64,000 bases of DNA from Streptomyces solicavernae (GCF_029968095.1 NZ_JASCIR010000021.1:1-64000), one strand, 5' to 3'; positions 23,588 to 32,278 are shown, counted from the first letter of the stretch. Made by a program: numbers and translations. The notes: generated from the sequence alone by a model not told the origin.

Positions 23588-25012
23588 ATGAGGCTGACCG
23601 ACCTGCGTACCGACCTGCGTACCGACCTGCGTACGGGGCTGCGTACGGGGCTGCGTACGGGGCTTCCCAGGGGACTGCGTGCGAGGCTGCCCGAGAAGTT
23701 GCCGAAAGGGCTGCGCACCGGCATCCGCTGGAAGCTCAGCGCGGCGATCGCGCTGGTCGGCGCCCTGGTGGCGATCGCGCTCAGCCTCGTCGTGCACAAC
23801 GCCGCGCGGGTCTCGATGCTGGACAACGCCCGCGACCTGCAGGACACCCAGCTGCAGATGGCGCAGCGGCTCTACGAGTCCTCGAAGAGCCCGCGCCTGC
23901 AGACCAAGATCGACGACCCGGAGCTGCCGCCCGAGCTGCGCGCCAAGGCCGAGGCCGGCCGCCGCGCCACGCATGTCGAGGAGACCGACGGCGCCCCGGA
24001 GATCTGGGCCGCGACGCCGGTCAGCGGCGGCCACATCCTCTCCCTGCACTCCCGCTTCACCGACCGCAGCGCCACGATCATGAAGGACCTCGACCAGGCC
24101 CTGATCATCGGCTCGATCGCGGTCGTCTTCGGCGGCTGCGCCCTCGGCGTGCTGATCGGCGGCCAGCTCTCCCGCCGCCTGCGCGAGGCCGCGGCGGCCG
24201 CGCACATGGTCGCCCAGGGCGAGACCGAGGTCCGGGTACGGGACGCCATCGGCGGTGTCCTACGTGACGAGACCGACGATCTGGCGCGCGCCGTGGACGC
24301 CATGGCCGACGCCCTGAAGCAGCGGTACGAGGCGGAGCGCCGGGTCACCGCCGATATCGCGCACGAGTTGCGCACCCCGGTCACCGGACTGCTCACGGCG
24401 GCCGAGCTGCTGCCGGACGGGCGGCCCAGCGAACTGGTCAAGGACCGCGCGCAGGCGCTGCGCACGCTGGTCGAGGACGTGCTCGAAGTCGCCCGCCTGG
24501 ACGGCGCGTCCGAGCGGGCCGAGCTGCAGGACATCACGCTCGGCGAGTTCATCACGCGGCGCGTGCGGGCCATGTACCCGGACGTGGAGGTGCGGGTGGT
24601 GCACGAGTCCGAGGTGACGACCGACCCGCGCCGCCTGGAGCGGATCGTCGGCAACCTCCTGGCCAACGCCACGAAGCACGGCGGCGCCCCGATCGAGATC
24701 TCCGTCGAGGGCCGGGTCATCCGCGTACGCGACCACGGCACCGGCTTCCCCGGGGACCTCCTCGCCGACGGCCCGAGCCGGTTCCGCACCGGCTCCACGG
24801 ACCGCGCGGGCCACGGCCACGGCTTGGGCCTGACCATCGCCGCAGGCCAGGCCCGCGTCCTCGGCGCCCGCCTGACGTTCCGCAACGTGGGCGCGGAACA
24901 CGGCGCCGGTCCGGCGGAGGGCGCGGTGGCCGTCCTGTGGCTCCCGGAACACGCCCCGACCAGCACGGGAAGCTATCCGATGCCGGAGCTGGGGAGCCTC
25001 GGGGTGAGCTGA
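23588..25012 (+). CDS. cseC: CseC sensor histidine kinase
   Basis: The 474-residue sensor kinase has two membrane helices (about residues 48-67 and 175-200) flanking an extracytoplasmic domain of about 100 residues. A HAMP-like region, the H-box IAHELRTPVTGL, N-box NLLANATKHG, and G-boxes DHGTGFP and GHGLGL follow. It begins 8 nt after cseB. The cytoplasmic N-tail contains tandem 12-bp DNA repeats giving LRTDLRTDLRTGLRTGLRTGL-type sequence, an unusual expansion just before the first helix. In S. coelicolor CseC responds to cell-wall-active antibiotics. Confidence 0.94.
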   Translation: MRLTDLRTDLRTDLRTGLRTGLRTGLPRGLRARLPEKLPKGLRTGIRWKLSAAIALVGALVAIALSLVVHNAARVSMLDNARDLQDTQLQMAQRLYESSKSPRLQTKIDDPELPPELRAKAEAGRRATHVEETDGAPEIWAATPVSGGHILSLHSRFTDRSATIMKDLDQALIIGSIAVVFGGCALGVLIGGQLSRRLREAAAAAHMVAQGETEVRVRDAIGGVLRDETDDLARAVDAMADALKQRYEAERRVTADIAHELRTPVTGLLTAAELLPDGRPSELVKDRAQALRTLVEDVLEVARLDGASERAELQDITLGEFITRRVRAMYPDVEVRVVHESEVTTDPRRLERIVGNLLANATKHGGAPIEISVEGRVIRVRDHGTGFPGDLLADGPSRFRTGSTDRAGHGHGLGLTIAAGQARVLGARLTFRNVGAEHGAGPAEGAVAVLWLPEHAPTSTGSYPMPELGSLGVS

Positions 25013-25111
25013 GCCGATCGGCTCGCGCCCGGCCCGGCGGACGTCTCCTGCGGCCCCACTCCTCGGACCTTGGCTCCAGGGGCCTCGACGTACCGCCGGG
25101 CGACCGGACTC

Positions 25112-26677
25112 TCAGGCGGACTCGGCCGCCGGCTCGGCCTTCTTCTCCGGCCCCGCCCCCTTGAGCGGCACCTCCTTGACGAACAGCGCCGCGAGGAACG
25201 CAAGCACCGCGATCGCCGAGCCGAGCAGGAACGCCCCGTGCGTACCGGACGACACCGCGAACTGGTACGCCTCCCGCATCGCCTCCGGCAGCTTCGCCAG
25301 GCTCGCCGCGTCCAGCTGGGCGTTGGGCAGCGCGCCCCCGCCACCGGGCACCCGCTCCGCCATCTCGTGGGCGACCCGGTCGTTGAACAGCGCACCCATG
25401 AGGGCGACCCCGAAGGAGCTGCCGAGCGTACGGAACAGCGTGGTGGACGAGGACGCGACGCCCATGTCCTTCATCTCGACGCTGTTCTGCGCGACCAGCA
25501 TGGTGATCTGCATCAGGAAGCCCATGCCCGCGCCGAGCACCGCCATGTAGAGCCCGGAGGTCAGCCGGGACGTGCCGGTGTCCATCTGCGCGAGCAGGAA
25601 CAGCCCGGCCACCATCAGCGCGCCGCCGGCGATCGGGAACATCTTGTACTTGCCGCTGGTGGTCGTGACCCGCCCCGCGATCAGCGAGACCACCATCATC
25701 GACAGCAGCATCGGCAGCAGCAGCAGGCCGGAGTTGGTCGCCGAGGCGCCCTGCACGGACTGCTGGTACAGCGGCAGGAACAGCACCGCTCCGAACATCA
25801 CGAAGCCGGTGATGAAGCCGATCACGGACATCAGCGTGAAGTTGCGGCTCCGGAAGATGTGCAGCGGCACGATCGGGTCGGCCGCCCGCGTCTGCGAGTA
25901 GAGGAACGCGCCGAGCGACGCCACGCCGAGCACGGACAGCCCGACGATCATGGTCGAGCCCCAGGCGTACTCCGTACCGCCCCAGGTCGTGACCAGGACG
26001 ATCGCGGTGATGCCGACGGTCAGGAGGGCCGCGCCGACGTAGTCGATCCGGGCCTGCGAGCGCTTCTTCGGCAGGTGCAGGACGATGGAGACCGCGGCGA
26101 GGGCGATCACGCCGAGCGGCAGATTGATGTAGAAGGACCAGCGCCAGCCCCAGTTGTCGGTGATGGTGCCGCCGACGAGCGGCCCGCCGATCATGGCGAG
26201 CGCCATCACGCCGGCCATCATGCCCTGGTAGCGCCCGCGCTCACGGGGCGGGATCAGGTCGCCGATGATCGCCATGACGCCGACCATGAGACCGCCGGCG
26301 CCGAGGCCCTGGACCGCGCGGAAGCCGATCAGCTGGCCCATGTCCTGGGCCATTCCGGAGAGCGCGGAACCGATCAGGAAGATCACGATCGAGGTGAGGA
26401 AGGTACCCTTCCGCCCGTACATGTCGCCGAGCTTGCCCCAGATCGGGGTCGACGCGGCGGTGGCGAGCGTATAGGCGGTGACCACCCAGGACAGGTGCTC
26501 CAGACCGCCGAGCTCGCCGACGATCGTCGGCATCGCGGTGCCGATGATCATGTTGTCCAGCATCGCGAGCAGCATCGCGATCATCAGCGCGAGCAGCACC
26601 ACCCGCACGCTGCGCTTGGGCGGTTCGTCCGCCCGTTCCCCCGGTTCGGCCGCCACCGCGGCCTCGGATATCGCCAT
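25112..26677 (-). CDS. MFS multidrug efflux transporter (DHA2, 14-helix type)
   Basis: The 521-residue drug:H+ antiporter has about 14 membrane segments. Motifs include LDNMIIGTAMPTI (motif D1), GKLGDMYGRKG (motif A) and GGPLVGGTITDNWGWRWSFYINLPLG (motif C and loop), typical of EmrB/QacA relatives. ATG 26677 has GGGGAG 8 nt upstream, better than GTG 26686. It is divergent from a TetR gene across a 157-bp region with large inverted repeats, so repression by that TetR is likely. Substrates are unknown. Confidence 0.92.
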   Translation of the reverse strand: MAISEAAVAAEPGERADEPPKRSVRVVLLALMIAMLLAMLDNMIIGTAMPTIVGELGGLEHLSWVVTAYTLATAASTPIWGKLGDMYGRKGTFLTSIVIFLIGSALSGMAQDMGQLIGFRAVQGLGAGGLMVGVMAIIGDLIPPRERGRYQGMMAGVMALAMIGGPLVGGTITDNWGWRWSFYINLPLGVIALAAVSIVLHLPKKRSQARIDYVGAALLTVGITAIVLVTTWGGTEYAWGSTMIVGLSVLGVASLGAFLYSQTRAADPIVPLHIFRSRNFTLMSVIGFITGFVMFGAVLFLPLYQQSVQGASATNSGLLLLPMLLSMMVVSLIAGRVTTTSGKYKMFPIAGGALMVAGLFLLAQMDTGTSRLTSGLYMAVLGAGMGFLMQITMLVAQNSVEMKDMGVASSSTTLFRTLGSSFGVALMGALFNDRVAHEMAERVPGGGGALPNAQLDAASLAKLPEAMREAYQFAVSSGTHGAFLLGSAIAVLAFLAALFVKEVPLKGAGPEKKAEPAAESA

Positions 26678-26694
26678 CGAGATCACTCCCCGTA

Positions 26695-26765
26695 CTTACT
26701 TGCCGCCCGGCAAGTTGGTTACCATAAGGGAAGGTAGACCGTAAACTAGCCGGGCGTCAAGTAAG
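26695..26765. promoter_or_regulatory. Operator region between the MFS exporter and TetR genes
   Basis: Two layers of symmetry are present. ACTTGCCG-CC-CGGCAAGT (26698-26715) is a perfect 18-bp palindrome. In addition CTTACTTGCCGCCCGGC (26695-26711) reappears inverted at 26749-26765 with one mismatch. The arms flank the probable divergent promoters. The layout fits two TetR-dimer sites that silence both genes. Confidence 0.7.
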
Positions 26766-26834
26766 TGCATGTCCCCGTACGCACCCGTTCATGTCCCGTA
26801 CGACGACGGCCGAGCGCAGCCGCAGGAGACCACG

Positions 26835-27431
26835 ATGAGCAGCAACGCAGGCGCCCGCCCCCGCCGGGGCAACACGCGGCAGCGGATCCAGGACGTCGCC
26901 CTGGAGCTCTTCGCCGAGCGCGGGTACGAGAAGACCTCGCTGCGGGAGATCGCGGAACGCCTTGAGGTCACCAAGGCCGCGCTCTACTACCACTTCAAGA
27001 CCAAGGAAGACATCCTCGACAGCCTCTTCGAGGACCTGACGCTGCCCATCGACGAGCTGATCGAGTGGGCGGGCGAGCAGCCGCGCACGCTTGAGACCAA
27101 GAAGGAGATCCTGCGCCGCTACAGCGAAGCCCTCGCCGGGGCGGAACGCCTCTTCCGGTTCATGCAGGAGAACCAGGCGACGATGCGGGAGCTGCGCACC
27201 GGCGAGGACTTCAAGGCCCGGATGCTGCGCCTGCTCGACGTCCTGCGCGAACCGGACGCCCCGCTGACCGACCAGGTCCGCTGCTTCAGCGCCCTGTTCT
27301 CCATGCACGCCGGGCTCTTCGCCCTCAAGGACGTCGAAGGCGACCCCGAGGAGAAGCGCAGGGCCATCCTTGAGGTCGCCACCGATCTGGTCACCCAGGC
27401 CCACGCGGGCCGGGAGACGGACGCTCAGTAA
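26835..27431 (+). CDS. TetR-family repressor of the divergent MFS gene
   Basis: The 198-residue regulator has an N-terminal TetR helix-turn-helix (IQDVALELFAERGYEKTSLREIAERLEVTKAALYYHFKTKEDIL) and a helical ligand-binding domain with one Cys. ATG 26835 has AGGAG 6 nt upstream; the open frame back to 26769 runs through the operator. Divergent orientation and the shared palindromes imply autorepression and control of the efflux gene. Confidence 0.92.
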   Translation: MSSNAGARPRRGNTRQRIQDVALELFAERGYEKTSLREIAERLEVTKAALYYHFKTKEDILDSLFEDLTLPIDELIEWAGEQPRTLETKKEILRRYSEALAGAERLFRFMQENQATMRELRTGEDFKARMLRLLDVLREPDAPLTDQVRCFSALFSMHAGLFALKDVEGDPEEKRRAILEVATDLVTQAHAGRETDAQ

Positions 27432-27433
27432 GA

Positions 27434-27505
27434 GCACCGGTCCGTCAGCACTTCACGGAACCGGTCCGTCAGAACGTCACGGAACCGGTCCGTCAGAACT
27501 TCACG
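27434..27505. repeat. Three 24-bp repeats duplicating the M23 stop region
   Basis: Three 24-bp units (27434-27457, 27458-27481, 27482-27505) differ at only a few bases. The third contains the last codons and stop of the M23 peptidase (Val-Lys-Phe-stop on the minus strand). The others are in-frame variants reading Val-Thr-Phe-stop and Val-Lys-Cys-stop. The array fills the entire gap to the convergent tetR. Confidence 0.9.
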
Positions 27506-28149
27506 CCGAGCGAGCTCATGAAGTTGGCCGGGTTGATCGCCGAGCCGTAGTTCGGGGACGTACGGATCTCGAAGTGCAGGTGCGGACCGCTGGAGTTGCC
27601 GGTGTTGCCGGAGCGGGCGATCTCCTGGCCGGTCTTCACCTTCTGGCCGACCTTGACGCCGACCTTGGACAGGTGCGCGTACTGCGAGTAGCGGCCGTTG
27701 TCGTGCTTGATCACCACGGCGTTGCCGTACGCGGGACCGTCACCGGCGCCGTTCGGGCCGGCCTTGACGACGGTGCCGCTGTGCACGGCGGAGACCTTGG
27801 TGCCGACCGGCACGGCGAAGTCCTGGCCGGAGTGCTTGCTCGACCACATGCCGCCGGCCTGGGCGTAGCTCGCGCTCAGCGTGTAGTTCTTGACCGGGTT
27901 GCCCCAGCCCGACGCCTTCTTCGCCGCGGCGGCCTTGGCCTCGGCCTTCTTCGTGGCGGCCGCGGCCTGAGCCTTGGCCTGCGCCTCGATGGAGGCGGCG
28001 GCACCGGTGAGGCCGCCGTTGCCCTTGTCGGCGGCCATCGAGACGCCCGCGCCGAGCGTCGCCGCCATGCCGACACCAGCGGCGAGAACGGCCGCCCGGG
28101 TACGGAACAGCGACGACTTGGAAAGGTGGGACTCGGCGCGCTTCGACAT
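27493..28149 (-). CDS. Secreted M23 peptidase (peptidoglycan endopeptidase)
   Basis: The 218-residue protein has a Sec signal (positive n-region, RTRAAVLAAGVGMAATLGAG, likely cleavage after SMA near residue 40). An Ala/Lys-rich helical linker follows, then a C-terminal M23/LytM domain. Zinc ligands are HSGQDF (HxxxD) and HLHFE (HxH). It probably cuts peptidoglycan cross-bridges or stems outside the membrane during growth or germination. ATG 28149 has GGAGG upstream. A long 5' region carries a DosR-type box. Confidence 0.93.
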   Translation of the reverse strand: MSKRAESHLSKSSLFRTRAAVLAAGVGMAATLGAGVSMAADKGNGGLTGAAASIEAQAKAQAAAATKKAEAKAAAAKKASGWGNPVKNYTLSASYAQAGGMWSSKHSGQDFAVPVGTKVSAVHSGTVVKAGPNGAGDGPAYGNAVVIKHDNGRYSQYAHLSKVGVKVGQKVKTGQEIARSGNTGNSSGPHLHFEIRTSPNYGSAINPANFMSSLGVKF

Positions 28150-28452
28150 CACGGATGACCTCCAGGGGGTGGGGGCGGTCCGGACATCGGCGTCCGGAGC
28201 AAAGACATGAACGGACCCGGCCGACGAACTCTGCGACCGGGCTGCCCCACCTTGGTAACCCGCCCCCGCCACCCCGCTCAAACCACCCATCTACTACCAA
28301 AGCTCGTACGGAGCCGGGGGAATGATGACCCCTTGACGCCCTTTGAGCCCCCTTTCGGAGACCTTGGGAAATGATCGCGGAAGTGGTGTTTAGCCCCACT
28401 TCAGGAGGTTATTGAGGGACATGAACGCCCCTCTTGCCCCCAACTCACCCGA

Positions 28453-28472
28453 TTCGGGACTTTAGTCCCGAG
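28453..28472. promoter_or_regulatory. DosR/DevR-type operator box
   Basis: TTCGGGACTTTAGTCCCGAG matches 19 of 20 positions of the mycobacterial DosR consensus (TTSGGGACTWWAGTCCCSAA), with a perfect GGGACT-TT-AGTCCC core. It lies about 310 bp upstream of the M23 peptidase start and downstream of the clpC terminator. The only gene it can obviously control here is the M23 peptidase, if that transcript starts far upstream. Streptomyces have DevR/OsdR homologues that recognise similar sites. The rest of the 585-bp gap is non-coding. Confidence 0.7.
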
Positions 28473-28664
28473 GGTCGCCTGCCGAAGGTCCCCCACCCCC
28501 TGGGACCAACCTCCACTATTCCGGCTAGTACCCCTCGAAACGCCTGTGCGTCATGTCACCGGGCACCAAGATCGAACCCTGCCGGGATGTGATCGGGGCT
28601 ACTCGGACCGCGGGTTCCAAGGGGTACGTGCCGCCGCGCTCGCCGCCCGCTTCCGGAGCGCGCA

Positions 28665-28710
28665 AAGGGGCCGGCCCCGAACCGATGTCTCGGTTCGGGG
28701 CCGGCCCCTT
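28665..28710 (-). terminator. clpC intrinsic terminator
   Basis: A perfect 21-bp stem (28665-28685 with 28690-28710) with a 4-nt loop lies 25 bp after the clpC stop. It is followed on the minus strand by a short T run. Confidence 0.9.
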
Positions 28711-28734
28711 GCTGCTTCGCTACGGCGTGACGCC

Positions 28735-31260
28735 TCAGCCCTTGGTCAGGTCCGGGCCGGAGCCGCCGCCCGCGGCGGCGTCCACCGGCGGCACGTCCGG
28801 CAGCGTCGACTTCTCCTCGCCGCGGAAGGTGAAGGTCTGCTGCTCGCCCTCGCCCTCCGTGTCCACGACCACGATGTGACCGGGGCGCAGCTCGCCGAAG
28901 AGGATCTTCTCCGACAGGCTGTCCTCGACCTCGCGCTGGATCGTGCGACGCAGCGGCCGCGCGCCGAGCACCGGGTCGTAGCCCTTCTTGGCGAGGAGCT
29001 CCTTGGCGGACTGGGAGAGCTCGATGCCCATGTCCCGGTCCTTCAGGCGCTCGTCCACCTTGTCGATCATCAGGTCGACGATCCGCAGGATGTCGGCCTG
29101 GCTGAGCTGCGGGAAGACGACGACGTCGTCGACACGGTTGAGGAACTCGGGGCGGAAGTGCTGCTTGAGCTCGTCCGAGACCTTGTTCTTCATCCGCTCG
29201 TAGTTGGTCTTCGTGTCGCCCTGCGCCGCGAAGCCCAGGTTGAAGCCCTTCGAGATGTCCCGGGTGCCGAGGTTGGTCGTCATGATGATGACCGTGTTCT
29301 TGAAGTCGACGACCCGGCCCTGGGAGTCGGTCAGACGACCGTCCTCCAGGATCTGCAGGAGCGAGTTGAAGATGTCCGGGTGGGCCTTCTCGACCTCGTC
29401 GAAGAGGACCACGGAGAACGGCTTGCGGCGCACCTTCTCGGTGAGCTGACCGCCCTCTTCGTACCCGACGTAGCCGGGGGGCGAGCCGAAGAGCCGCGAG
29501 ACCGTGTGCTTCTCGCTGAACTCCGACATGTCGAGGGAGATCATCGCTTCCTCGTCGCCGAAGAGGAACTCGGCGAGCGCCTTGGACAGCTCGGTCTTAC
29601 CGACACCGGACGGGCCGGCGAAGATGAACGAACCGCCGGGACGCTTCGGGTCCTTGAGGCCCGCACGCGTACGCCGGATGGCCTTCGACAGCGCCTTGAC
29701 GGCGTCGTCCTGGCCGATGACGCGCTTGTGCAGCTCGTCCTCCATGCGCAGCAGGCGCGAGGACTCCTCCTCGGTCAGCTTGAAGACCGGGATGCCGGTG
29801 GCGGTCGCGAGGACCTCGGCGATCAGATCGCCGTCGACCTCGGCGACGACGTCCATGTCGCCGGCCTTCCACTCCTTCTCCCGCTTGGCCTTCGCGGACA
29901 GGAGCTGCTTCTCCTTGTCCCGCAGGGAGGCGGCCTTCTCGAAGTCCTGCGAGTCGATCGCGGACTCCTTGTCGCGGCGGACACCGGCGATCTTCTCGTC
30001 GAACTCGCGGAGGTCCGGCGGCGCGGTCATCCGGCGGATGCGCATCCTCGATCCGGCCTCGTCGATCAGGTCGATCGCCTTGTCCGGCAGGAAGCGGTCC
30101 GAGATGTACCGGTCGGCCAGGGTGGCGGCCTGGACAAGAGCCTCGTCGGTGATGGACACACGGTGGTGCGCCTCGTACCGGTCGCGCAGGCCCTTGAGGA
30201 TCTCGATCGTGTGCGGCAGCGACGGCTCCGCGACCTGGATGGGCTGGAAGCGGCGCTCAAGGGCGGCGTCCTTCTCCAGGTACTTGCGGTACTCGTCGAG
30301 CGTGGTGGCACCAATGGTCTGGAGCTCACCGCGGGCCAGCATCGGCTTCAGGATCGAAGCGGCGTCGATGGCGCCCTCGGCGGCACCCGCGCCCACGAGC
30401 GTGTGCAGCTCGTCGATGAACAGGATGATGTCGCCGCGGGTGCGGATCTCCTTGAGGACCTTCTTCAGGCGCTCCTCGAAGTCACCGCGGTAGCGGGAGC
30501 CGGCGACGAGCGCGCCGAGGTCCAGGGTGTAGAGGTGCTTGTCCTTGAGGGTCTCGGGCACCTCGCCCTTGACGATGGCCTGAGCGAGGCCCTCGACGAC
30601 GGCGGTCTTGCCGACGCCGGGCTCACCGATCAGGACCGGGTTGTTCTTCGTACGGCGGGACAGCACCTGCATGACCCGCTCGATCTCCTTCTCGCGCCCG
30701 ATGACCGGGTCGAGCTTGGACTCACGAGCGGCCTGGGTGAGGTTCCGGCCGAACTGGTCGAGGACCAGGGACGTGGAGGGCGTGCCCTCGGCAGGACCGC
30801 CGGCGGCGGCGGTCTCCTTGCCCTGGTAGCCGGAGAGCAGCTGGATGACCTGCTGCCGCACCCGGTTGAGATCGGCGCCCAGCTTCACGAGAACCTGGGC
30901 GGCGACGCCCTCGCCCTCGCGGATCAGGCCGAGCAGGATGTGCTCCGTGCCGATGTAGTTGTGGCCCAGCTGAAGGGCCTCGCGGAGCGACAGCTCCAGG
31001 ACCTTCTTGGCGCGAGGGGTGAAGGGGATGTGCCCGGACGGGGCCTGCTGGCCCTGGCCGATGATCTCCTCCACCTGCTGGCGGACCGCCTCGAGCGAAA
31101 TCCCGAGGCTCTCCAGGGCCTTAGCGGCGACACCCTCACCCTCGTGGATCAGGCCCAGGAGGATGTGCTCGGTGCCGATGTAATTGTGGTTGAGCATCCG
31201 GGCTTCTTCCTGAGCCAGGACGACAACCCGCCGCGCGCGGTCGGTGAACCTCTCGAACAT
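28735..31260 (-). CDS. clpC: ATP-dependent Clp protease ATP-binding subunit ClpC
   Basis: The 841-residue class I Hsp100 unfoldase feeds substrates to ClpP. It has an N-terminal double Clp repeat domain (YIGTEHILLGLI occurs twice), AAA-1 with GEPGVGKTA, the UVR-like middle region, AAA-2 with GPSGVGKTE and a C-terminal D2-small domain, with a ClpP-docking LGF loop (FNLGFAAQ). Two ClgR-type operators lie upstream (31477-31490, 31584-31597), fitting known ClgR control of Clp genes in Streptomyces. A strong terminator follows. Confidence 0.97.
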   Translation of the reverse strand: MFERFTDRARRVVVLAQEEARMLNHNYIGTEHILLGLIHEGEGVAAKALESLGISLEAVRQQVEEIIGQGQQAPSGHIPFTPRAKKVLELSLREALQLGHNYIGTEHILLGLIREGEGVAAQVLVKLGADLNRVRQQVIQLLSGYQGKETAAAGGPAEGTPSTSLVLDQFGRNLTQAARESKLDPVIGREKEIERVMQVLSRRTKNNPVLIGEPGVGKTAVVEGLAQAIVKGEVPETLKDKHLYTLDLGALVAGSRYRGDFEERLKKVLKEIRTRGDIILFIDELHTLVGAGAAEGAIDAASILKPMLARGELQTIGATTLDEYRKYLEKDAALERRFQPIQVAEPSLPHTIEILKGLRDRYEAHHRVSITDEALVQAATLADRYISDRFLPDKAIDLIDEAGSRMRIRRMTAPPDLREFDEKIAGVRRDKESAIDSQDFEKAASLRDKEKQLLSAKAKREKEWKAGDMDVVAEVDGDLIAEVLATATGIPVFKLTEEESSRLLRMEDELHKRVIGQDDAVKALSKAIRRTRAGLKDPKRPGGSFIFAGPSGVGKTELSKALAEFLFGDEEAMISLDMSEFSEKHTVSRLFGSPPGYVGYEEGGQLTEKVRRKPFSVVLFDEVEKAHPDIFNSLLQILEDGRLTDSQGRVVDFKNTVIIMTTNLGTRDISKGFNLGFAAQGDTKTNYERMKNKVSDELKQHFRPEFLNRVDDVVVFPQLSQADILRIVDLMIDKVDERLKDRDMGIELSQSAKELLAKKGYDPVLGARPLRRTIQREVEDSLSEKILFGELRPGHIVVVDTEGEGEQQTFTFRGEEKSTLPDVPPVDAAAGGGSGPDLTKG

Positions 31261-31476
31261 CGTTAATCGCTCCTCAGAGCGGTCAGGCAGTAAAGGGGTC
31301 GGTCCCCTCCCTGTCCTTCCGCAGCTTAGTCCCGCAAGCGGGGACCGCTCATTCCAACTGCCGACACCCGGCCCTGCTTCCCGGGGGATCTCCTGCCACG
31401 AACGCCGACATCTGCTCCAACTCGATGGTGCGAGACGATGTTCCCGCAGGCCAGGCAGTTACCCCTATCGCCAGTA

Positions 31477-31490
31477 CGCCGATGGCGAAC
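31477..31490 (-). promoter_or_regulatory. ClgR-type operator, distal-1
   Basis: On the minus strand this reads GTTCGC-CATCG-GCG, an exact match to the GTTCGC-N5-GCG ClgR operator as I recall it from Streptomyces, and to all but one position of the corynebacterial ClgR motif. It lies 217 bp upstream of the clpC start codon. Confidence 0.7.
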
Positions 31491-31583
31491 GGGAGGCGTC
31501 CGAGCGCTGCGTGTCGCCCCTCTCCACTAGGAATGTCTTACCCGTAGGGACTGACACTCCATGCGGCGCGCACCGGTTCCCTC

Positions 31584-31597
31584 CGCTACGGGCGAAC
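31584..31597 (-). promoter_or_regulatory. ClgR-type operator, distal-2
   Basis: On the minus strand this reads GTTCGC-CCGTA-GCG, a second exact GTTCGC-N5-GCG match, 107 bp from the first and in the same orientation. It also sits 106 bp upstream of the divergent gene at 31703, so it could affect both. Confidence 0.65.
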
Positions 31598-31702
31598 ACC
31601 CTTGCGCCCCCCGAGCCCTGTGCGGCCCCGCTTTCGGGCACGATGCGCATCCGGTCACGCACGCTGCGTAACCCCTGACGGTCGCGAGAAGTTGCTCCAG
31701 AC

Positions 31703-32278
31703 ATGTCACCCGCGATCCCGCTCCCGCGCAAACCGGCCGCCGCTCCCGGTGATCCGGTGCAGCAGTGGTACGAGAACGAGCTCGGCTGGGCGACGGCCGC
31801 GGGGCCGCCCGTCCAGCTGGTGGCGGGGCTGCGCTTCGACGTCCTGGAGGTCCCCGCCGACGCGGGCTTCGCCGTCCTGCGGCGGCTCGGCTCCGCGGCC
31901 GCGACGGGCCCGGCGGCGCTCGCCGGGAACACGGTGCGGTTCCTGGTCGCCGCGGGCGGCGCGGACGAGTTGCCGGGGCTGCTCGAATGGCTTGAGTGGG
32001 GCGGGCTCGTACGGGACCTGCGGGCCGTGGGAGCGGGCGGTCTGATTCCCGCACCGCTGCCGCCCGGCCGGCCCGGCCCCCGGGAAGCCGCCGTGTGGCT
32101 GCGGCCCCCCGGTCCGGGGCGCGGGGTGGAGCCGGCCCTGCCGACGCTGTCGGCTCTCACCGGCCCCAGGGGGCACGGGGCCGCTCCCGATCTCGTACGG
32201 CTCGTGGATACGGCGGCGACTCAGTGCCACCGGCTCCGGTTGCTGCGCGCGAGCGCTCAGCCGTTGGCCTTCTCGTAG
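31703..32278 (+). CDS. Small protein resembling a reduced AEP-primase (prim-pol) domain
   Basis: The 191-residue protein has a conserved core with QQWYENELGWATAAGPP, LRFDVLEVPADAGFAVLRRL and VRFLVAAGGADELPGLLEWL. This pattern recalls the N-terminal AEP/bifunctional primase-polymerase domains of actinobacterial mobile elements. I do not see the catalytic DxD/E and His residues, so it may be a non-catalytic derivative. It is divergent from clpC and its last 22 bp overlap the end of convergent lsr2. The family link is tentative. Confidence 0.65.
   Translation: MSPAIPLPRKPAAAPGDPVQQWYENELGWATAAGPPVQLVAGLRFDVLEVPADAGFAVLRRLGSAAATGPAALAGNTVRFLVAAGGADELPGLLEWLEWGGLVRDLRAVGAGGLIPAPLPPGRPGPREAAVWLRPPGPGRGVEPALPTLSALTGPRGHGAAPDLVRLVDTAATQCHRLRLLRASAQPLAFS

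Noticed and set aside
28150..28734. c-di-AMP (ydaO-type) riboswitch before the M23 peptidase
   Set aside because: Many Streptomyces wall hydrolases have one, but the conserved motifs I know (a GTGAATC-like block and the CCCGTCAGCTAAC-like 3' block) are not found on the minus strand here.
28546..31266. 906-codon open frame antisense to clpC
   Set aside because: It is a mirror of the ClpC codon usage, with no start signal and low-complexity Leu/Val/Asp composition; ClpC itself is unambiguous.
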